A stretch of DNA of 64,000 nt from Bradyrhizobium sp. Ai1a-2 (GTDB taxonomy: Bacteria > Pseudomonadota > Alphaproteobacteria > Rhizobiales > Xanthobacteraceae): positions 1 to 64,000 of the forward strand of contig NZ_AUEZ01000053.1 of NCBI RefSeq assembly GCF_000426245.1, in the 5' to 3' direction. A model generated the notes under the pieces. That model was not told where the DNA came from. It saw only the letters and a program-made list of their open reading frames with translations, and did no database searches. Each line of letters begins with the position of its first letter. Positions within the stretch are counted from its first letter, which is position 1. Shown here piece after piece: positions 26,091 through 35,451 of this stretch. Made by a program: the position numbers and the translations under genes.

Positions 26091-27704
26091 TCAAGCCATG
26101 CTTTCCAGGACCTGTCCCTGTTGGCGCCGGATCAGATCAGAGGCCTTCTCCGCGATCATGAGAACACATGCATTTATGTGCCCAGATACGATTGTTGGCA
26201 TGACTGACGCGTCGACGATCCGAAGCGAGGTCGCGCCAAGGACGGAAAGCTGGCTGTCCACGACGCGACCGATTCCGCAAGTGCCGCACGGATGGTTTGC
26301 GGTGATCGCCGTGCTCCGAATCCACTGTTCAATGTCGCCGTCCGATTGGACGCGCGACGGTCCGGCTGATTTTCCTGCCAGCGAGGCGACCGCCGGATGA
26401 GCAGCCAATTCGAGACCGATCTTTGCTCCACGCAGCAACGTCGCAAGGTCATCCGGGTGCTCGAGGAATCCATTGCGGATTCTCGGTGCATCAAGCGGGT
26501 TGGTCGATCTCAACGAAACCTCCCCGCGACTTTTTGGATGCAGCAATGTCGGACGGATCGCAAAGCCGTCTTCAAAAGCCGGACGAATCCCCGGGAACCA
26601 GACGTAGGGCTGCGCGGCCGTCGACCGAAACATGAATTCGATGTCCGGCGCCTCGAGCGAGGGATCGGTCTTGACGAACCCGAAGAGATACCTGGGAAGC
26701 ATTGTCCCGGGTCCGGTCCCAAATAGATAAGCTCGGACCAGGGCTAGCGAAATTCGGTCAAGGCGCATCGTCCTGTGGAAGGCACCCGGCGTGGGGCGGC
26801 TCCAGTTGAACCATGCAGCAAGGTGATCTTGCAAATCCTGGCCTACCGGCAGATCGACAAGCGTTTCGATCCCAAGAGAGGCGAGATGCTTCGTCGGCCC
26901 GATACCCGACAACATGAGCAAATGTGGCGTGTGATACGCGCCCGCACACAATATGACCTCTCGATCCGCCATCACGTAGGCGCTTCGCCCACCGCTGACG
27001 TACCGCACTCCCACCGCTCGGGTCCCCTCAAAAACGATTTGAGTCGCTTGCGCTTTGGTATGAAGTACCAGATTTGCGCGCTTCAGCGCGGATCGAAGGT
27101 AGGCTGAGGCTGTCGTCTCTCGACGGCCTTTCCAGGTGGTATTTTGGATTATCCCGAACCCCTCGTGCGTTTCTCCATTGAAGTCGTTCGTGAATGTGAA
27201 GCCGAGGTCGCGCGCAGCGGCGAGCCAGGCGTCGAACAGCGGATCGCTTGGGCGCGAGAACTCGACGTGTATCGGCCCCGATCCGCCGCGCCAAACGCTT
27301 TCTCCTTCCTGCCACGTTTCACAACGTTTGAAGTAAGGGAGAACATCGTTGTAGGACCATCCTTGGGCGCCCGCGCGAGCCCAGCCGTCATAGTCGGCAC
27401 GATCGCCGCGCGTGAATGCCATCACGTTGATCGAGTGTGACCCGCCCAACACTTTCCCGCGCTTGGCGGGAATCGCCCGGCCATTGAGCCTCTCATCAGG
27501 CTCGGCCATCAGGCCCCAATCGTAGATCGCATACTCATGAAGCTTCCCTAGTCCGATCGGAATGCGAACCAGCGGATTTCGATCGTATCCACCCGCCTCG
27601 AGCAAGAGAACAGTTGAATTAGGATCCTCGGAGAGTCGGCTCGCCAGTACACAGCCCGCGGAGCCTGCTCCAACAACGACATAATCGTACGATCGTCGTT
27701 TCAA
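26091..27704 (-). CDS. GMC-family FAD oxidoreductase (choline dehydrogenase-like)
   Basis: About 537 aa flavoprotein oxidising alcohols or polyols. The N-terminal dinucleotide motif is VVVGAGSAGCVLASRL; GMC signatures include RGKVLGGSHSINVM and CAGAYHTPHLLMLSGIG. The C-terminal active-site region is TANHPCGTCGIG with a late Asn in IVSGHINACVLMIAEKA. There is no ATG at the front. A TTG at 27704 with GGAG 8 bp upstream (giving KRRSYDYVVVGAG) is preferred, and another TTG lies at 27749. The substrate is unknown. Confidence 0.82.
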   Translation of the reverse strand: MKRRSYDYVVVGAGSAGCVLASRLSEDPNSTVLLLEAGGYDRNPLVRIPIGLGKLHEYAIYDWGLMAEPDERLNGRAIPAKRGKVLGGSHSINVMAFTRGDRADYDGWARAGAQGWSYNDVLPYFKRCETWQEGESVWRGGSGPIHVEFSRPSDPLFDAWLAAARDLGFTFTNDFNGETHEGFGIIQNTTWKGRRETTASAYLRSALKRANLVLHTKAQATQIVFEGTRAVGVRYVSGGRSAYVMADREVILCAGAYHTPHLLMLSGIGPTKHLASLGIETLVDLPVGQDLQDHLAAWFNWSRPTPGAFHRTMRLDRISLALVRAYLFGTGPGTMLPRYLFGFVKTDPSLEAPDIEFMFRSTAAQPYVWFPGIRPAFEDGFAIRPTLLHPKSRGEVSLRSTNPLDAPRIRNGFLEHPDDLATLLRGAKIGLELAAHPAVASLAGKSAGPSRVQSDGDIEQWIRSTAITANHPCGTCGIGRVVDSQLSVLGATSLRIVDASVMPTIVSGHINACVLMIAEKASDLIRRQQGQVLESMA

Positions 27705-28016
27705 TTTTCGACGCTCCAGCACCACGTTCAGAGCGCGATGTTCGCACAAGGCAATGCAACGGCCCTGTCGTCAGAAGTAATCGATCATCAAGAATCAACA
27801 AGCCAGATGCCGTAGCGTTGAATGCCGACGTCCTATGTGAATCGTCATTCGGATCGATTTCCACTTTGCAGGTTACGTTTCAGATGTAACGGAACTTGGT
27901 TCCGGACGCCGAAACGGAAAGCTCCTCGGACAAGCCGTCCATAAGAGGAACGACCGCTCGCCGGTCAGTCGAGATGACGAAATGGAGGAAGCTACCGGCG
28001 CATAACGAGCGCCTGA
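27705..28016. other. Intergenic region with two adjacent dyads
   Basis: No gene seen. It separates the GMC gene (start 27704) from the 3' end of the cyclase gene (28017). The only notable structure is the pair of dyads at 27872-27903. Confidence 0.55.
27872..27903. promoter_or_regulatory. Two abutting inverted repeats, candidate operator
   Basis: GTTAC-N9-GTAAC (27872-27890) is followed at once by GGAAC-TTG-GTTCC (27891-27903). The pair lies about 170 bp upstream of the GMC oxidoreductase start. Two different dyads touching each other suggest regulator binding, but no regulator gene is adjacent. Confidence 0.4.
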
Positions 28017-29267
28017 TCAATGGAGTTCGATGCGGATGCCTTTGGCGCCGTTGAGCAGCCGCCTCAAATGATAGCTGGCGAGCGGATCGTCGGCATGCGT
28101 TCCGACCAGTGCGGCGAAAGCCGGCATGGCCGCAGCGTCACCCGACTCGAGCTTGGCAAAGGCGACCGCATATTGCGTCGTGGCCGGCGCATCGAATTCC
28201 GCCGACGATAACGGCTCGTGGGCGCGCAACGGCTCGCTGCGTCCGCGCAGGACAAGATCGCCGATCGGTCGTCCCTTGAAGTCCTGTGCCGCGTTTGCGA
28301 CCGCGTCACTGACGCAAATCCGCGTGCCCAGCGCCTTGTTCGCGGCTTCCAGCCTGGCGGCGGTGTTGATCGTGTCGCCATAGGCCGTGTAGTCGAAGAA
28401 GCGGTTGCCGCCGAAATTGCCGACCAGCGCGGGGCCGGCGTGCGCGCCGATCCGTGTGGCGCCGAAATTCACGCCTCTTTGCTTCCAACGCCCGCGAAAC
28501 GCCTCCGCCCATTCGTCGAGCGCCTGTGCGCAGGCGATGGCGCGGGTCGCGTAGTCGGGCTGATCGCCAGGCGCGTTGAACAGCACCTGGATTGCATCAC
28601 CGATCACCTTCGCCACCGTCCCTTCATGAGCGAAGACGACATCCGTCAGGCCGCCGACATATTCGTTGAGCATTTCCGCCAGCACCTCGGGCAACGCCGT
28701 TTCGACGAGCGAGGTAAAGCCGGTGATATCGGTGAAGATCACGGCGATCTCGCGCCAGCGCACCTCCATGTCGTTATTGCCGTCCCCGGCGGCGAGGCGC
28801 TTGGCGAGCTCGGGCGAGAAATAGCGCGACAGCGACGCGTGCGCGCGCTCCGCTTCCATCTGGCGGCGACGTGCCTCGCGCAGGATCTCGATGTGACGCA
28901 TTGTCTTCTGGATCGTCATTTCCAGGTCGGAGAAATCGATGGGCTTGGTCAGGAAGTCGAAGGCACCGCGATTCATCGCAGTGCGTATGTTGCTCATGTC
29001 GCCATAGGCCGAGACGATGATGGTCGACTTCTTGTCCTCGGCCTCCTGCAGTTTCTCCAGCAGCGACAAGCCATCCATGCGCGGCATGTTGATGTCGGAG
29101 ACCACGAGATCGACATGAGGATGCTGCTCGATCGACTGGAGCGCTTCAAGCCCGTCGCGCGCGAAGACGAAGCTCACCAGTCCGTCGCGAATCTGCCGGC
29201 GGAATTTCTGGAGCACCAGTGCCTCCAGATCGGGCTCGTCGTCGACTACGAGGATGGTAGCGGTCAT
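28017..29267 (-). CDS. Receiver-adenylate cyclase (REC + class III cyclase)
   Basis: 416 aa. The N-terminal receiver has the phospho-acceptor Asp58 (VVSDINMP) and Lys108 (LTKP). A short helical linker (about 115-150) leads to a class III cyclase domain with metal ligands Asp180 (FTDITGF) and Asp224 (IGDAIQV), adenine-contact Lys220 and Asp298 (YGDTINTAAR), and transition-state Asn301/Arg305. All catalytic residues are present, so phosphorylation-controlled cAMP synthesis is expected. The start overlaps the stop of the upstream response regulator (ATGA), and the histidine kinase precedes both. Confidence 0.9.
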   Translation of the reverse strand: MTATILVVDDEPDLEALVLQKFRRQIRDGLVSFVFARDGLEALQSIEQHPHVDLVVSDINMPRMDGLSLLEKLQEAEDKKSTIIVSAYGDMSNIRTAMNRGAFDFLTKPIDFSDLEMTIQKTMRHIEILREARRRQMEAERAHASLSRYFSPELAKRLAAGDGNNDMEVRWREIAVIFTDITGFTSLVETALPEVLAEMLNEYVGGLTDVVFAHEGTVAKVIGDAIQVLFNAPGDQPDYATRAIACAQALDEWAEAFRGRWKQRGVNFGATRIGAHAGPALVGNFGGNRFFDYTAYGDTINTAARLEAANKALGTRICVSDAVANAAQDFKGRPIGDLVLRGRSEPLRAHEPLSSAEFDAPATTQYAVAFAKLESGDAAAMPAFAALVGTHADDPLASYHLRRLLNGAKGIRIELH

Positions 29268-29653
29268 GCGGATTGTTCCAGCCTCGCGTCGATCTCCTGG
29301 CGGACCTGGCTGAAGTCGATCGGCTTGGTCAACAGGTCGTCCGCGCCTCGCTCCAGCGCTCTCTTGCGCGTCGCGGCGTCTCCGTAGGCCGTGATCATGA
29401 TCACGGGAACGTCGGGCCGCCGGGCGCGGACCTCTGGCAGCATATCAAGCCCGCTCATCCCGGGCATGTTGATGTCGGAGAAAATCAGGATCAGCGAATG
29501 CTCGCCGACGTCGGAAATGCGGGTCAGCGCTTCGGACGCCGTCCCGGCAAAATCCATCACAAAGCGCTGGGCCCGAAGATCGCGGCGAAATTGCTGGCGG
29601 AACAAGGTCTCCACATCAGGCTCGTCATCCACCACCAGGACCATCACACTCAC
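29264..29653 (-). CDS. Single-domain response regulator
   Basis: 129 aa receiver domain without an output domain. The acid pocket is DD (9-10), the phospho-acceptor is Asp60 (IFSDINMPGMSG), and the conserved Lys is in LLTKPID. It lies 2 bp after the histidine kinase stop and overlaps the cyclase start, so all three are made together. It could compete with, or relay phosphate to, the receiver of the cyclase, whose sequence is similar (VVDDEPD start, SDINMP and KPIDFS motifs). Confidence 0.9.
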   Translation of the reverse strand: MSVMVLVVDDEPDVETLFRQQFRRDLRAQRFVMDFAGTASEALTRISDVGEHSLILIFSDINMPGMSGLDMLPEVRARRPDVPVIMITAYGDAATRKRALERGADDLLTKPIDFSQVRQEIDARLEQSA

Positions 29654-29655
29654 GG

Positions 29656-32600
29656 CTAACCTCTGATTCTATCCGAAAAATTGCTTCTGCGCGGCAGCAG
29701 GATGGTGAACTCGGTAAACTCGCCAGGCTCGGTCTCGACATTGATCGTACCGCCGTGCTGCTTCACGATAATGTCATGGCTCATGGAAAGTCCGAGGCCG
29801 GTACCCTCGCCTGGCGGCTTGGTCGTGAAGAACGGGTTGAACATCTTCTCCTTTACCTCGGGCGGAATGCCGACGCCGTTGTCGCGGATGCGGATTTCGA
29901 CATAATCGCCACGGCTGAGTGTGCTGGCGCTGACCTCCGGTTCAAATCCGGGAGCATTTTCGCTGCCGCGCTTGGCGACCGCATAAAAGCCGTTGGAAAT
30001 CAAGTTCAGCAGCACCCGCGTGATCTCCTGCGGAAACACCTCGACCGTGCCGGCGTCCGGATCGAGCTCGCGCCTGAGGGTAACGTTGAACCGCGGCTTC
30101 TCGGCGCGCGCGCCGTGATAGGCAAGGTTCAGACTCTCCTCGACCAGCGCGTTCACGTCGGTCGGCCGGTGCTCGCCGCCACCCTCTCGCGAATGTAGGA
30201 GCATGTTCTTGACGATGGAATCGGCGCGTTTGCCGTGCTGCACGATTTTTTGCAGATTGTCTTTCACGAGCCCGCTCAGTTCGTCGACCTCGCCGCGAAT
30301 GTTGTCGGCGAGTGACGCTGATGCCAGCAAATCGCTCAGTTCGCCTGTGAGTTCCGCGGAAAGTGAGGCGAAATTGTTGACGAAGTTGAGCGGATTCTTG
30401 ATCTCGTGCGCAATGCCGGCCGTGAGCTGACCGAGGGAGGCCAGCTTCTCGGTCTGGACCAGGCGATCCTGCGCGGCGCGCAGATCGTCGAGGGATTTTG
30501 CAAGCTCCCTGGTGCGGGCCTGCACCTGCTCGAACAGCCGCACATTGCCGATCGCAATCACCGCCTGGTCGGCGAAGGTCTGCAGCAGTGCCACCTGCTT
30601 GTCGGTGAACGGGTGCACTTCGTTGCGGCGGAGCACGATCGCGCCGATGCTTTCGCTCTCGCGCAAGAGCGGCACGCTCAGAATGGTGCGGTGTCCCATC
30701 CGGCTCGCGAGCTCACGGCCTTCCGGGAAGTCAGTATCCTGACTGAGATCAGCGACGTGCACCGGGGTCTGTTCGATGAAGGCACGGCCCGCGGTCCAGT
30801 TGCGATTGATCGGCCATTTCTCAAGGGGAATCGGGATCGGCCCGTGATGGGCGCTGAATCGCAGATCGTCACCGTCCCTCAGCACCACGGCGGCATCATA
30901 GGCGTCGCAGAGCACGCAGGCGCTGTCGACGATTGCCTTCAATGCCGGTCCGACATCTGTCGGCGAGGACGCAATCACCTTCAGGATGTTGGCGCTGCCG
31001 GTCTGATGGGTGAGGGCTTCCTGCAGATCGCGGGTCTTGGCCTGCACCTCATTGAACAGCCGCGTATTTTCGATGGCGATCACGGCCTGATCGGCAAATG
31101 TCCTGAGCAGCGCGATCTGGTTGTCGGCAAACGCTCCCGCCTCGGCGCGCGAAACGCCGATCGTGCCGATCGCAACGCCTTCACGCAGCATCGGCACGAC
31201 AATGATGCTTCGATATCCTCTGGCGCGTGCCATGTCCTTGACGGCCAGGGGGACATCAGATTCGGTCTCGATATCGGTGCGAAACGCGATGGTTGAACTC
31301 TGCGCGACGCGGCTGTGAATTCCCGAGGACGTGAGCGGCGTGGGGAACGAATTCTCGATCTCCCTGTCGCCGGCCTGGTTTCCCGCCGTGTGGGCGGCCA
31401 GATGAAGCATGTTATCGACAACGCGCGTGACGAGCGACGTTTGGCCGCCGAGCAGCCGCTTCGCGCTGTCGGCGATGGCGTCGAATACCGGCTGCACGTC
31501 GGTTGGTGAACTCGCGATGACGTTGAGAATTTCGGCGGTCGCGGTCTGCCGCTCCAGCGCTTCCCTGGTCGCATTGAACAGGCCGACATTCTTGATCGCG
31601 ATCACGGCCTGGTCGGCGAAGGTCTGCAGCAGCCGAACCTGGTGCTCGCTGAACGCGCCGGTCGCCCGGCGCGTGGTGATGATGATGCCGATGACCTCGC
31701 CCTCGCTCACCAGCGGGGCGAACAGCATGCTGCGATAGCCGCGCGCACGCGCGATGTCCCGCGCGGCCGGCTCGAGCTCGGTGTCGGGCAGTTGAGCTGC
31801 CGTACCGCCTGCCACGAGCTGGTAGGGCGGGAATTGAGCGAAGGGGATTGGAAACGCCGCCTGCAGAGCCCGATCGCCGGCGGGATCGGTCGGGGTGAAG
31901 GCCGCCAGATGGGCGGCGCCGCCCGCATAGCGAAGCACCCCGGTCGAAAAGCCGCCGATCAGCCGATTGGCATTGGCCGCGATGGCCTCGAACACCGGCT
32001 GCACGTCGGACGGCGAACTTGCCATCACCTTCAGAATATCGGCGGTGGTGGTTTGCCGCTCCAGCGCTTCCCGCGTCTCGTTGAACAGGCGCGCGTTCTC
32101 GATCGCGATCGCGGCCTGATCGGCGAACGTCTGCAGCAACTGCACGTGGTCGGCGGCAAACGCGCCGGGCTCGGCACGCGTGACGCTGATCATGCCGACG
32201 GGCGTTCCCCTGTTCATCAGCGGCATGAACAAGACGCTGCGGAAACCGCGCAACCTTGCCAACTCCTTGTTCAGTTGCGGGACGTCATCGGCCTCGCTGT
32301 CCGGAAATTGAACCGTCTTGCCACCGCGGACCAGGGCAAAGGTCGGAAAGTCGGCGATCTGTCGCGGGAACGATGATTTCAATCCTTCGTCCGCCTCGGG
32401 GCTGATCGGCGTGTACGCCACCAGATGAAGTTCGTCGCCGATAAACTGGAGCACGGTGGCGGAGAAGGCGCCGAGCAGGCGCTTGGAGCTGGAGGCGATG
32501 GCCTCGAACACCGGCCGGGCATCGGAGGGCGAGGCCGCGATGGTGCGCAGGATCGCGGCGCCGGCGCTCTGCCGATCACGCGCAATCGCAAGCTCGCCTT

Positions 32601-32700
32601 GCAGGCGTGCATTCTCGGCGGCGCCGGATTGCAGTTGCTGCTCGAGCTCGTCGATCCTGCGCCTCAGCTCGGCGGCGATATCCTGGGAAAGCGCGGTCAT
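29656..32700 (-). CDS. Soluble sensor histidine kinase with four GAF domains
   Basis: 1014 aa with no membrane segment. After an N-terminal coiled coil (1-45) come four tandem GAF modules of about 180 residues. Each starts with a variant of ILKVIASSPTDVQPVFEAIA and ends in LLQTFADQAVIAIEN. The kinase core follows: H-box GIAHEIKNPLNF with phospho-His at about 765, N-box NLISNGFYA, G1 DNGVGIP, F box FFTTKPPGEGTGLGLS. The last GAF contains Cys residues (SACVLCDAYDAA) that could bind a ligand or act as a redox sensor. It is the input of the response regulator and receiver-cyclase genes directly downstream. Confidence 0.9.
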   Translation of the reverse strand: MTALSQDIAAELRRRIDELEQQLQSGAAENARLQGELAIARDRQSAGAAILRTIAASPSDARPVFEAIASSSKRLLGAFSATVLQFIGDELHLVAYTPISPEADEGLKSSFPRQIADFPTFALVRGGKTVQFPDSEADDVPQLNKELARLRGFRSVLFMPLMNRGTPVGMISVTRAEPGAFAADHVQLLQTFADQAAIAIENARLFNETREALERQTTTADILKVMASSPSDVQPVFEAIAANANRLIGGFSTGVLRYAGGAAHLAAFTPTDPAGDRALQAAFPIPFAQFPPYQLVAGGTAAQLPDTELEPAARDIARARGYRSMLFAPLVSEGEVIGIIITTRRATGAFSEHQVRLLQTFADQAVIAIKNVGLFNATREALERQTATAEILNVIASSPTDVQPVFDAIADSAKRLLGGQTSLVTRVVDNMLHLAAHTAGNQAGDREIENSFPTPLTSSGIHSRVAQSSTIAFRTDIETESDVPLAVKDMARARGYRSIIVVPMLREGVAIGTIGVSRAEAGAFADNQIALLRTFADQAVIAIENTRLFNEVQAKTRDLQEALTHQTGSANILKVIASSPTDVGPALKAIVDSACVLCDAYDAAVVLRDGDDLRFSAHHGPIPIPLEKWPINRNWTAGRAFIEQTPVHVADLSQDTDFPEGRELASRMGHRTILSVPLLRESESIGAIVLRRNEVHPFTDKQVALLQTFADQAVIAIGNVRLFEQVQARTRELAKSLDDLRAAQDRLVQTEKLASLGQLTAGIAHEIKNPLNFVNNFASLSAELTGELSDLLASASLADNIRGEVDELSGLVKDNLQKIVQHGKRADSIVKNMLLHSREGGGEHRPTDVNALVEESLNLAYHGARAEKPRFNVTLRRELDPDAGTVEVFPQEITRVLLNLISNGFYAVAKRGSENAPGFEPEVSASTLSRGDYVEIRIRDNGVGIPPEVKEKMFNPFFTTKPPGEGTGLGLSMSHDIIVKQHGGTINVETEPGEFTEFTILLPRRSNFSDRIRG

Positions 32701-33159
32701 TCATGATCCGGTTCGGCGCCACGACGCGAGCGGGCGCAATAACACGGCCGACGGAGGCCGGCCAGCCAAGGGTGCCCGCATTATCACATCCCGCCCGGCC
32801 GGGAGCCAGTGCCCGCCGCGGGCCGGCGTCCCCTGCCCGACTGCGTAAACCAGGTTGACCGGACGGCCGCTGGTCACCCTGGCCGAAGCTGCGCAAGGCC
32901 CCCACACGCCGGCGATCACTCCGAGATCGGAAGAGAACCGGTTCGCGAGCGCTCTTTGAGTATGCTATCTTAGGTAGCTGGCGCGTGCCGCGGAGCTTCC
33001 GGGGCACGCAGAAGCCTCACGCATGACAGCACCAGCCTGATTGAGGTGATCGTGGATTCCGCCGTGCCGCTTGCTCCATACGCAGAGGAGCTGGCGCTAG
33101 ATTCTTCTTTTGACGCGCTTTCTTCACGCGAACCGGTATCCACTTCGCTCGAAAACGCT
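32701..33159. other. Intergenic region with a decarboxylase gene fragment and a repeat
   Basis: No intact gene. The first 280 bp are the leader of the histidine kinase gene. About 32980-33094 is a degenerate fragment of an mdlC-type gene, followed at once by a dispersed repeat (33098-33165). Confidence 0.65.
32980..33094 (+). pseudogene. Degenerate 3' fragment of an mdlC-like gene
   Basis: This stretch resembles the 3' end of the decarboxylase gene at 13179-13287. Shared blocks are GCCGCGGAGCTTCCGG, CGCATGAC.GCAC.AGCCTG, GAGGT.GTCGTGGATTCC in near-identical form, and CGCAGAGGAGCTG at the end. Translation gives TSLIEVIVDSAVPL against TSLVEVVVDSAVPL in mdlC. An extra T after GCCGCT shifts the frame, and the stop is lost. 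There is no upstream part, so it is a relic of a partial duplication or of a deleted second gene. Confidence 0.7.
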
Positions 33160-33165
33160 TTAGAA
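33098..33165. repeat. Dispersed repeat (ends in AAAACGCTTTAG)
   Basis: Contains CTAGATTCTTCTTTTGACGC, TTCTTCACGCGAACCGG and CACTTCGCTCGAAAACGC. I recall this type of element throughout Bradyrhizobium and related genomes, often near gene ends. Its right end overlaps the stop of the MFS gene. A partial match occurs at 16671-16690. Confidence 0.55.
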
Positions 33166-34476
33166 ACCAGCGTTATCGCTCGCCAACAGGTTCGAGCGAA
33201 TGGAAATCAATGTCGCGACGATGCCGATGACCACACATAGCGCCACATAGTGGGCAGGCCCGAACCTGTCTTTCAAAGACCACGCCTGGACCAATACGGG
33301 CGTCACTCCCCCGGCGATCGCATAGGCCACGTTGTAGGAGAACGAGGCGCCGCTGAACCGTATCGCCGCCGGAAATCCGCGCATCAGCGTAACGGGTACC
33401 AGCGTGCTGAGCCCACCTCCGAAGCCGGCCAGCACGGAAATCGCCAGCAGGAAATCCGGATTGGCAGCGGCGGGCGAAAACAGCCCGTAGACCGCTGCGA
33501 TCATGATCGGACCGAGGATCACCGCCACCCGGCGGGTGCCGAAACGGTCGATCATGATCCCCGTCAGCAGAGCCGACAATCCATAGGCGAATGTGGCGAA
33601 ATCGGTGGAATAGAACGTCACCAGAGCAGGCACGCCGTCCAGCTTCCGTATCAGGCCCGGCGCCATCAGGATCACCACGGTGGTGATCGCAGCGAGCATC
33701 CAGGTGAGCGCCATCGAGATGGCGATCGCCCGCGGGTGATGTCGCCAGACGATCTTGAGCGGCAAGGAACGTTCGAGGGCGCTGCGAGCCTGCATCGCCT
33801 GGAATATCGGGGTCTCATTCAACCATTGCCGAAGATAGATGGCGACGAAGCCGAGAAAGCCGCCCAAGAGGAAGGGGAAACGCCAGGCGAAGCTGGCGAT
33901 TGCAGCGGTCGAATAGGCGGCATGGATCGCGGTGGAGACGATCGATCCAAGCAAGATCCCGGCGACCAACCCGGATGCGAGCAGGCCGCAGGCGAGCCCC
34001 GTACGCTGAGCACCCGCGTGCTCGGAAACGAACACCCACGCGCCCGGCGCCTCGCCGCCGATCGCCGCTCCCTGCAGCACCCGCATCAGCGCAAGCAGCA
34101 CCGGAGCGAGATATCCGATGTCGGCGTAGACCGGAAGACAGCCGATCAGGAGCGTCGGTAGCGCCATCATGAACACCGACAGCATGAAGATCCGCTTGCG
34201 GCCGAACTTGTCGCCGAAATGCGCCATGACGACGCCGCCCAGAGGGCGCGCAAAATAGCCGACGCCGAAGATCGCAAACGCTTCGAGCTGGGTCACCCAA
34301 TCCGGCACGTCGGGCGGGAAAAACAGCCGGCCGATCACATCGGCGAAAAAGACGAAGACGATGAAGTCGTAGAACTCGAGGGCTCCACCGAGCGAGGCAA
34401 GGATCAATGTCTTGCGAAGTCCCGCCGCGAGCGGCGCCGGTTGCGCGGCAGTGAACGGTTCAGCCGCTATGGTCAT
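33160..34476 (-). CDS. MFS transporter, metabolite:H+ symporter (MHS) type
   Basis: 438 aa with about twelve membrane helices. MHS landmarks: LGGALEFYDFIVFVFFADVI in helix 1, and the loop 2-3 signature PLGGVVMAHFGDKFGRKRIF. This group imports organic acids such as citrate, 2-oxoglutarate, shikimate or proline betaine. The ATG at 34476 gives the standard N-terminus. It lies 155 bp downstream of an SDR gene on the same strand, and both may answer to the divergent MarR regulator. Confidence 0.86.
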   Translation of the reverse strand: MTIAAEPFTAAQPAPLAAGLRKTLILASLGGALEFYDFIVFVFFADVIGRLFFPPDVPDWVTQLEAFAIFGVGYFARPLGGVVMAHFGDKFGRKRIFMLSVFMMALPTLLIGCLPVYADIGYLAPVLLALMRVLQGAAIGGEAPGAWVFVSEHAGAQRTGLACGLLASGLVAGILLGSIVSTAIHAAYSTAAIASFAWRFPFLLGGFLGFVAIYLRQWLNETPIFQAMQARSALERSLPLKIVWRHHPRAIAISMALTWMLAAITTVVILMAPGLIRKLDGVPALVTFYSTDFATFAYGLSALLTGIMIDRFGTRRVAVILGPIMIAAVYGLFSPAAANPDFLLAISVLAGFGGGLSTLVPVTLMRGFPAAIRFSGASFSYNVAYAIAGGVTPVLVQAWSLKDRFGPAHYVALCVVIGIVATLISIRSNLLASDNAGF

Positions 34477-34631
34477 CCGATCCTCGCTGCAGAATGATGC
34501 CGGCCGGCAGCAACCGGGCTGCAATCGCCGCAGCATCATCGTGGGCGGGCCCTATTGCGCTATCGTTGCAGGGCTCGATTATTACACGACGATTGTAACA
34601 TCACCGAATGGTGCGCGTTGAGTGACCCGGC

Positions 34632-35423
34632 TCAGGACGCCAGGAATCCTCCGTCGGCGGCAAGCACGTGGCCGACCACGTAGGACGCTGCGTCGGATAG
34701 CAGCCAGACCACGGCTTCGGCGACTTCCTCGGGCTTACCCATGCGCCGCAGCGGCAATCCTGCCGCGACGGCGGACATGTCGCCGACACCCGAGCGGAGC
34801 ATCATGTCGGTCACGACACGGCCGGGGGCGATCGCGTTGACCGTGACGCCGCGCGGCGCGGCCTCCATTGCGGCCGAGCGCATCAGCGAGATCGCCGCAG
34901 CCTTCGACGCTGAATAGAGCGAAAGTCCGGCGTTCGGATTCCTGAGGCCGCTCACCGACGCATTGATCACGATCCTGCCCGAGCCTTGCGCGAACATTAC
35001 CGGAAGCTGATGGCGCAGGCACAGGAACACCGAGCGTACATTGGTGTCGAACACCTCGTCATAGACGGCGCTGCCCTGTTCCTCGATGCCGGCGCGCCGC
35101 TCCTGGAATCCGGCATTGTTGAAGGCAGCATCGAGCCTGCCGTGACGTTCGACTGCGATGCGAACCAGGCCTTCGACGTCGTCCTCCCTGGTGACGTCGG
35201 TCCTGACCGCCAGGACTTGCGCCCCCAGCGCCTGGCATTCGGCCGCCACGGATTCGATCTCCGCCTCGCGCCTGCCGGCAATCAGGATCGCCGCCGCCCC
35301 CTCCGCAGCCATCCTCAGCGCCGCGGCGCGACCGATTCCGCTGCCGCCTCCCGTCACGAGGCAAACCTTGCCCTTCATCCGGTTCGCGGCCGTACTCAAA
35401 CCGCCGGTTCGTTCCTCGCTCAT
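34632..35423 (-). CDS. SDR-family NAD(P)-dependent oxidoreductase
   Basis: 263 aa classical short-chain dehydrogenase. The nucleotide motif is TGGGSGIG (24-31), NNAG follows in AAFNNAG, and the catalytic set is Ser in NASVSG with YSASK. The C-terminal region YVVGHVLAADGGF is typical. The ATG at 35423 is preferred (GGAG upstream) over MKGKVC further in. It is divergent from marR with a palindromic operator between, which suggests MarR-controlled expression together with the MFS gene. The substrate is unknown. Confidence 0.85.
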   Translation of the reverse strand: MSEERTGGLSTAANRMKGKVCLVTGGGSGIGRAAALRMAAEGAAAILIAGRREAEIESVAAECQALGAQVLAVRTDVTREDDVEGLVRIAVERHGRLDAAFNNAGFQERRAGIEEQGSAVYDEVFDTNVRSVFLCLRHQLPVMFAQGSGRIVINASVSGLRNPNAGLSLYSASKAAAISLMRSAAMEAAPRGVTVNAIAPGRVVTDMMLRSGVGDMSAVAAGLPLRRMGKPEEVAEAVVWLLSDAASYVVGHVLAADGGFLAS

Positions 35424-35451
35424 CGGGCCAGACTCCGTTGTCGCGCCAATA

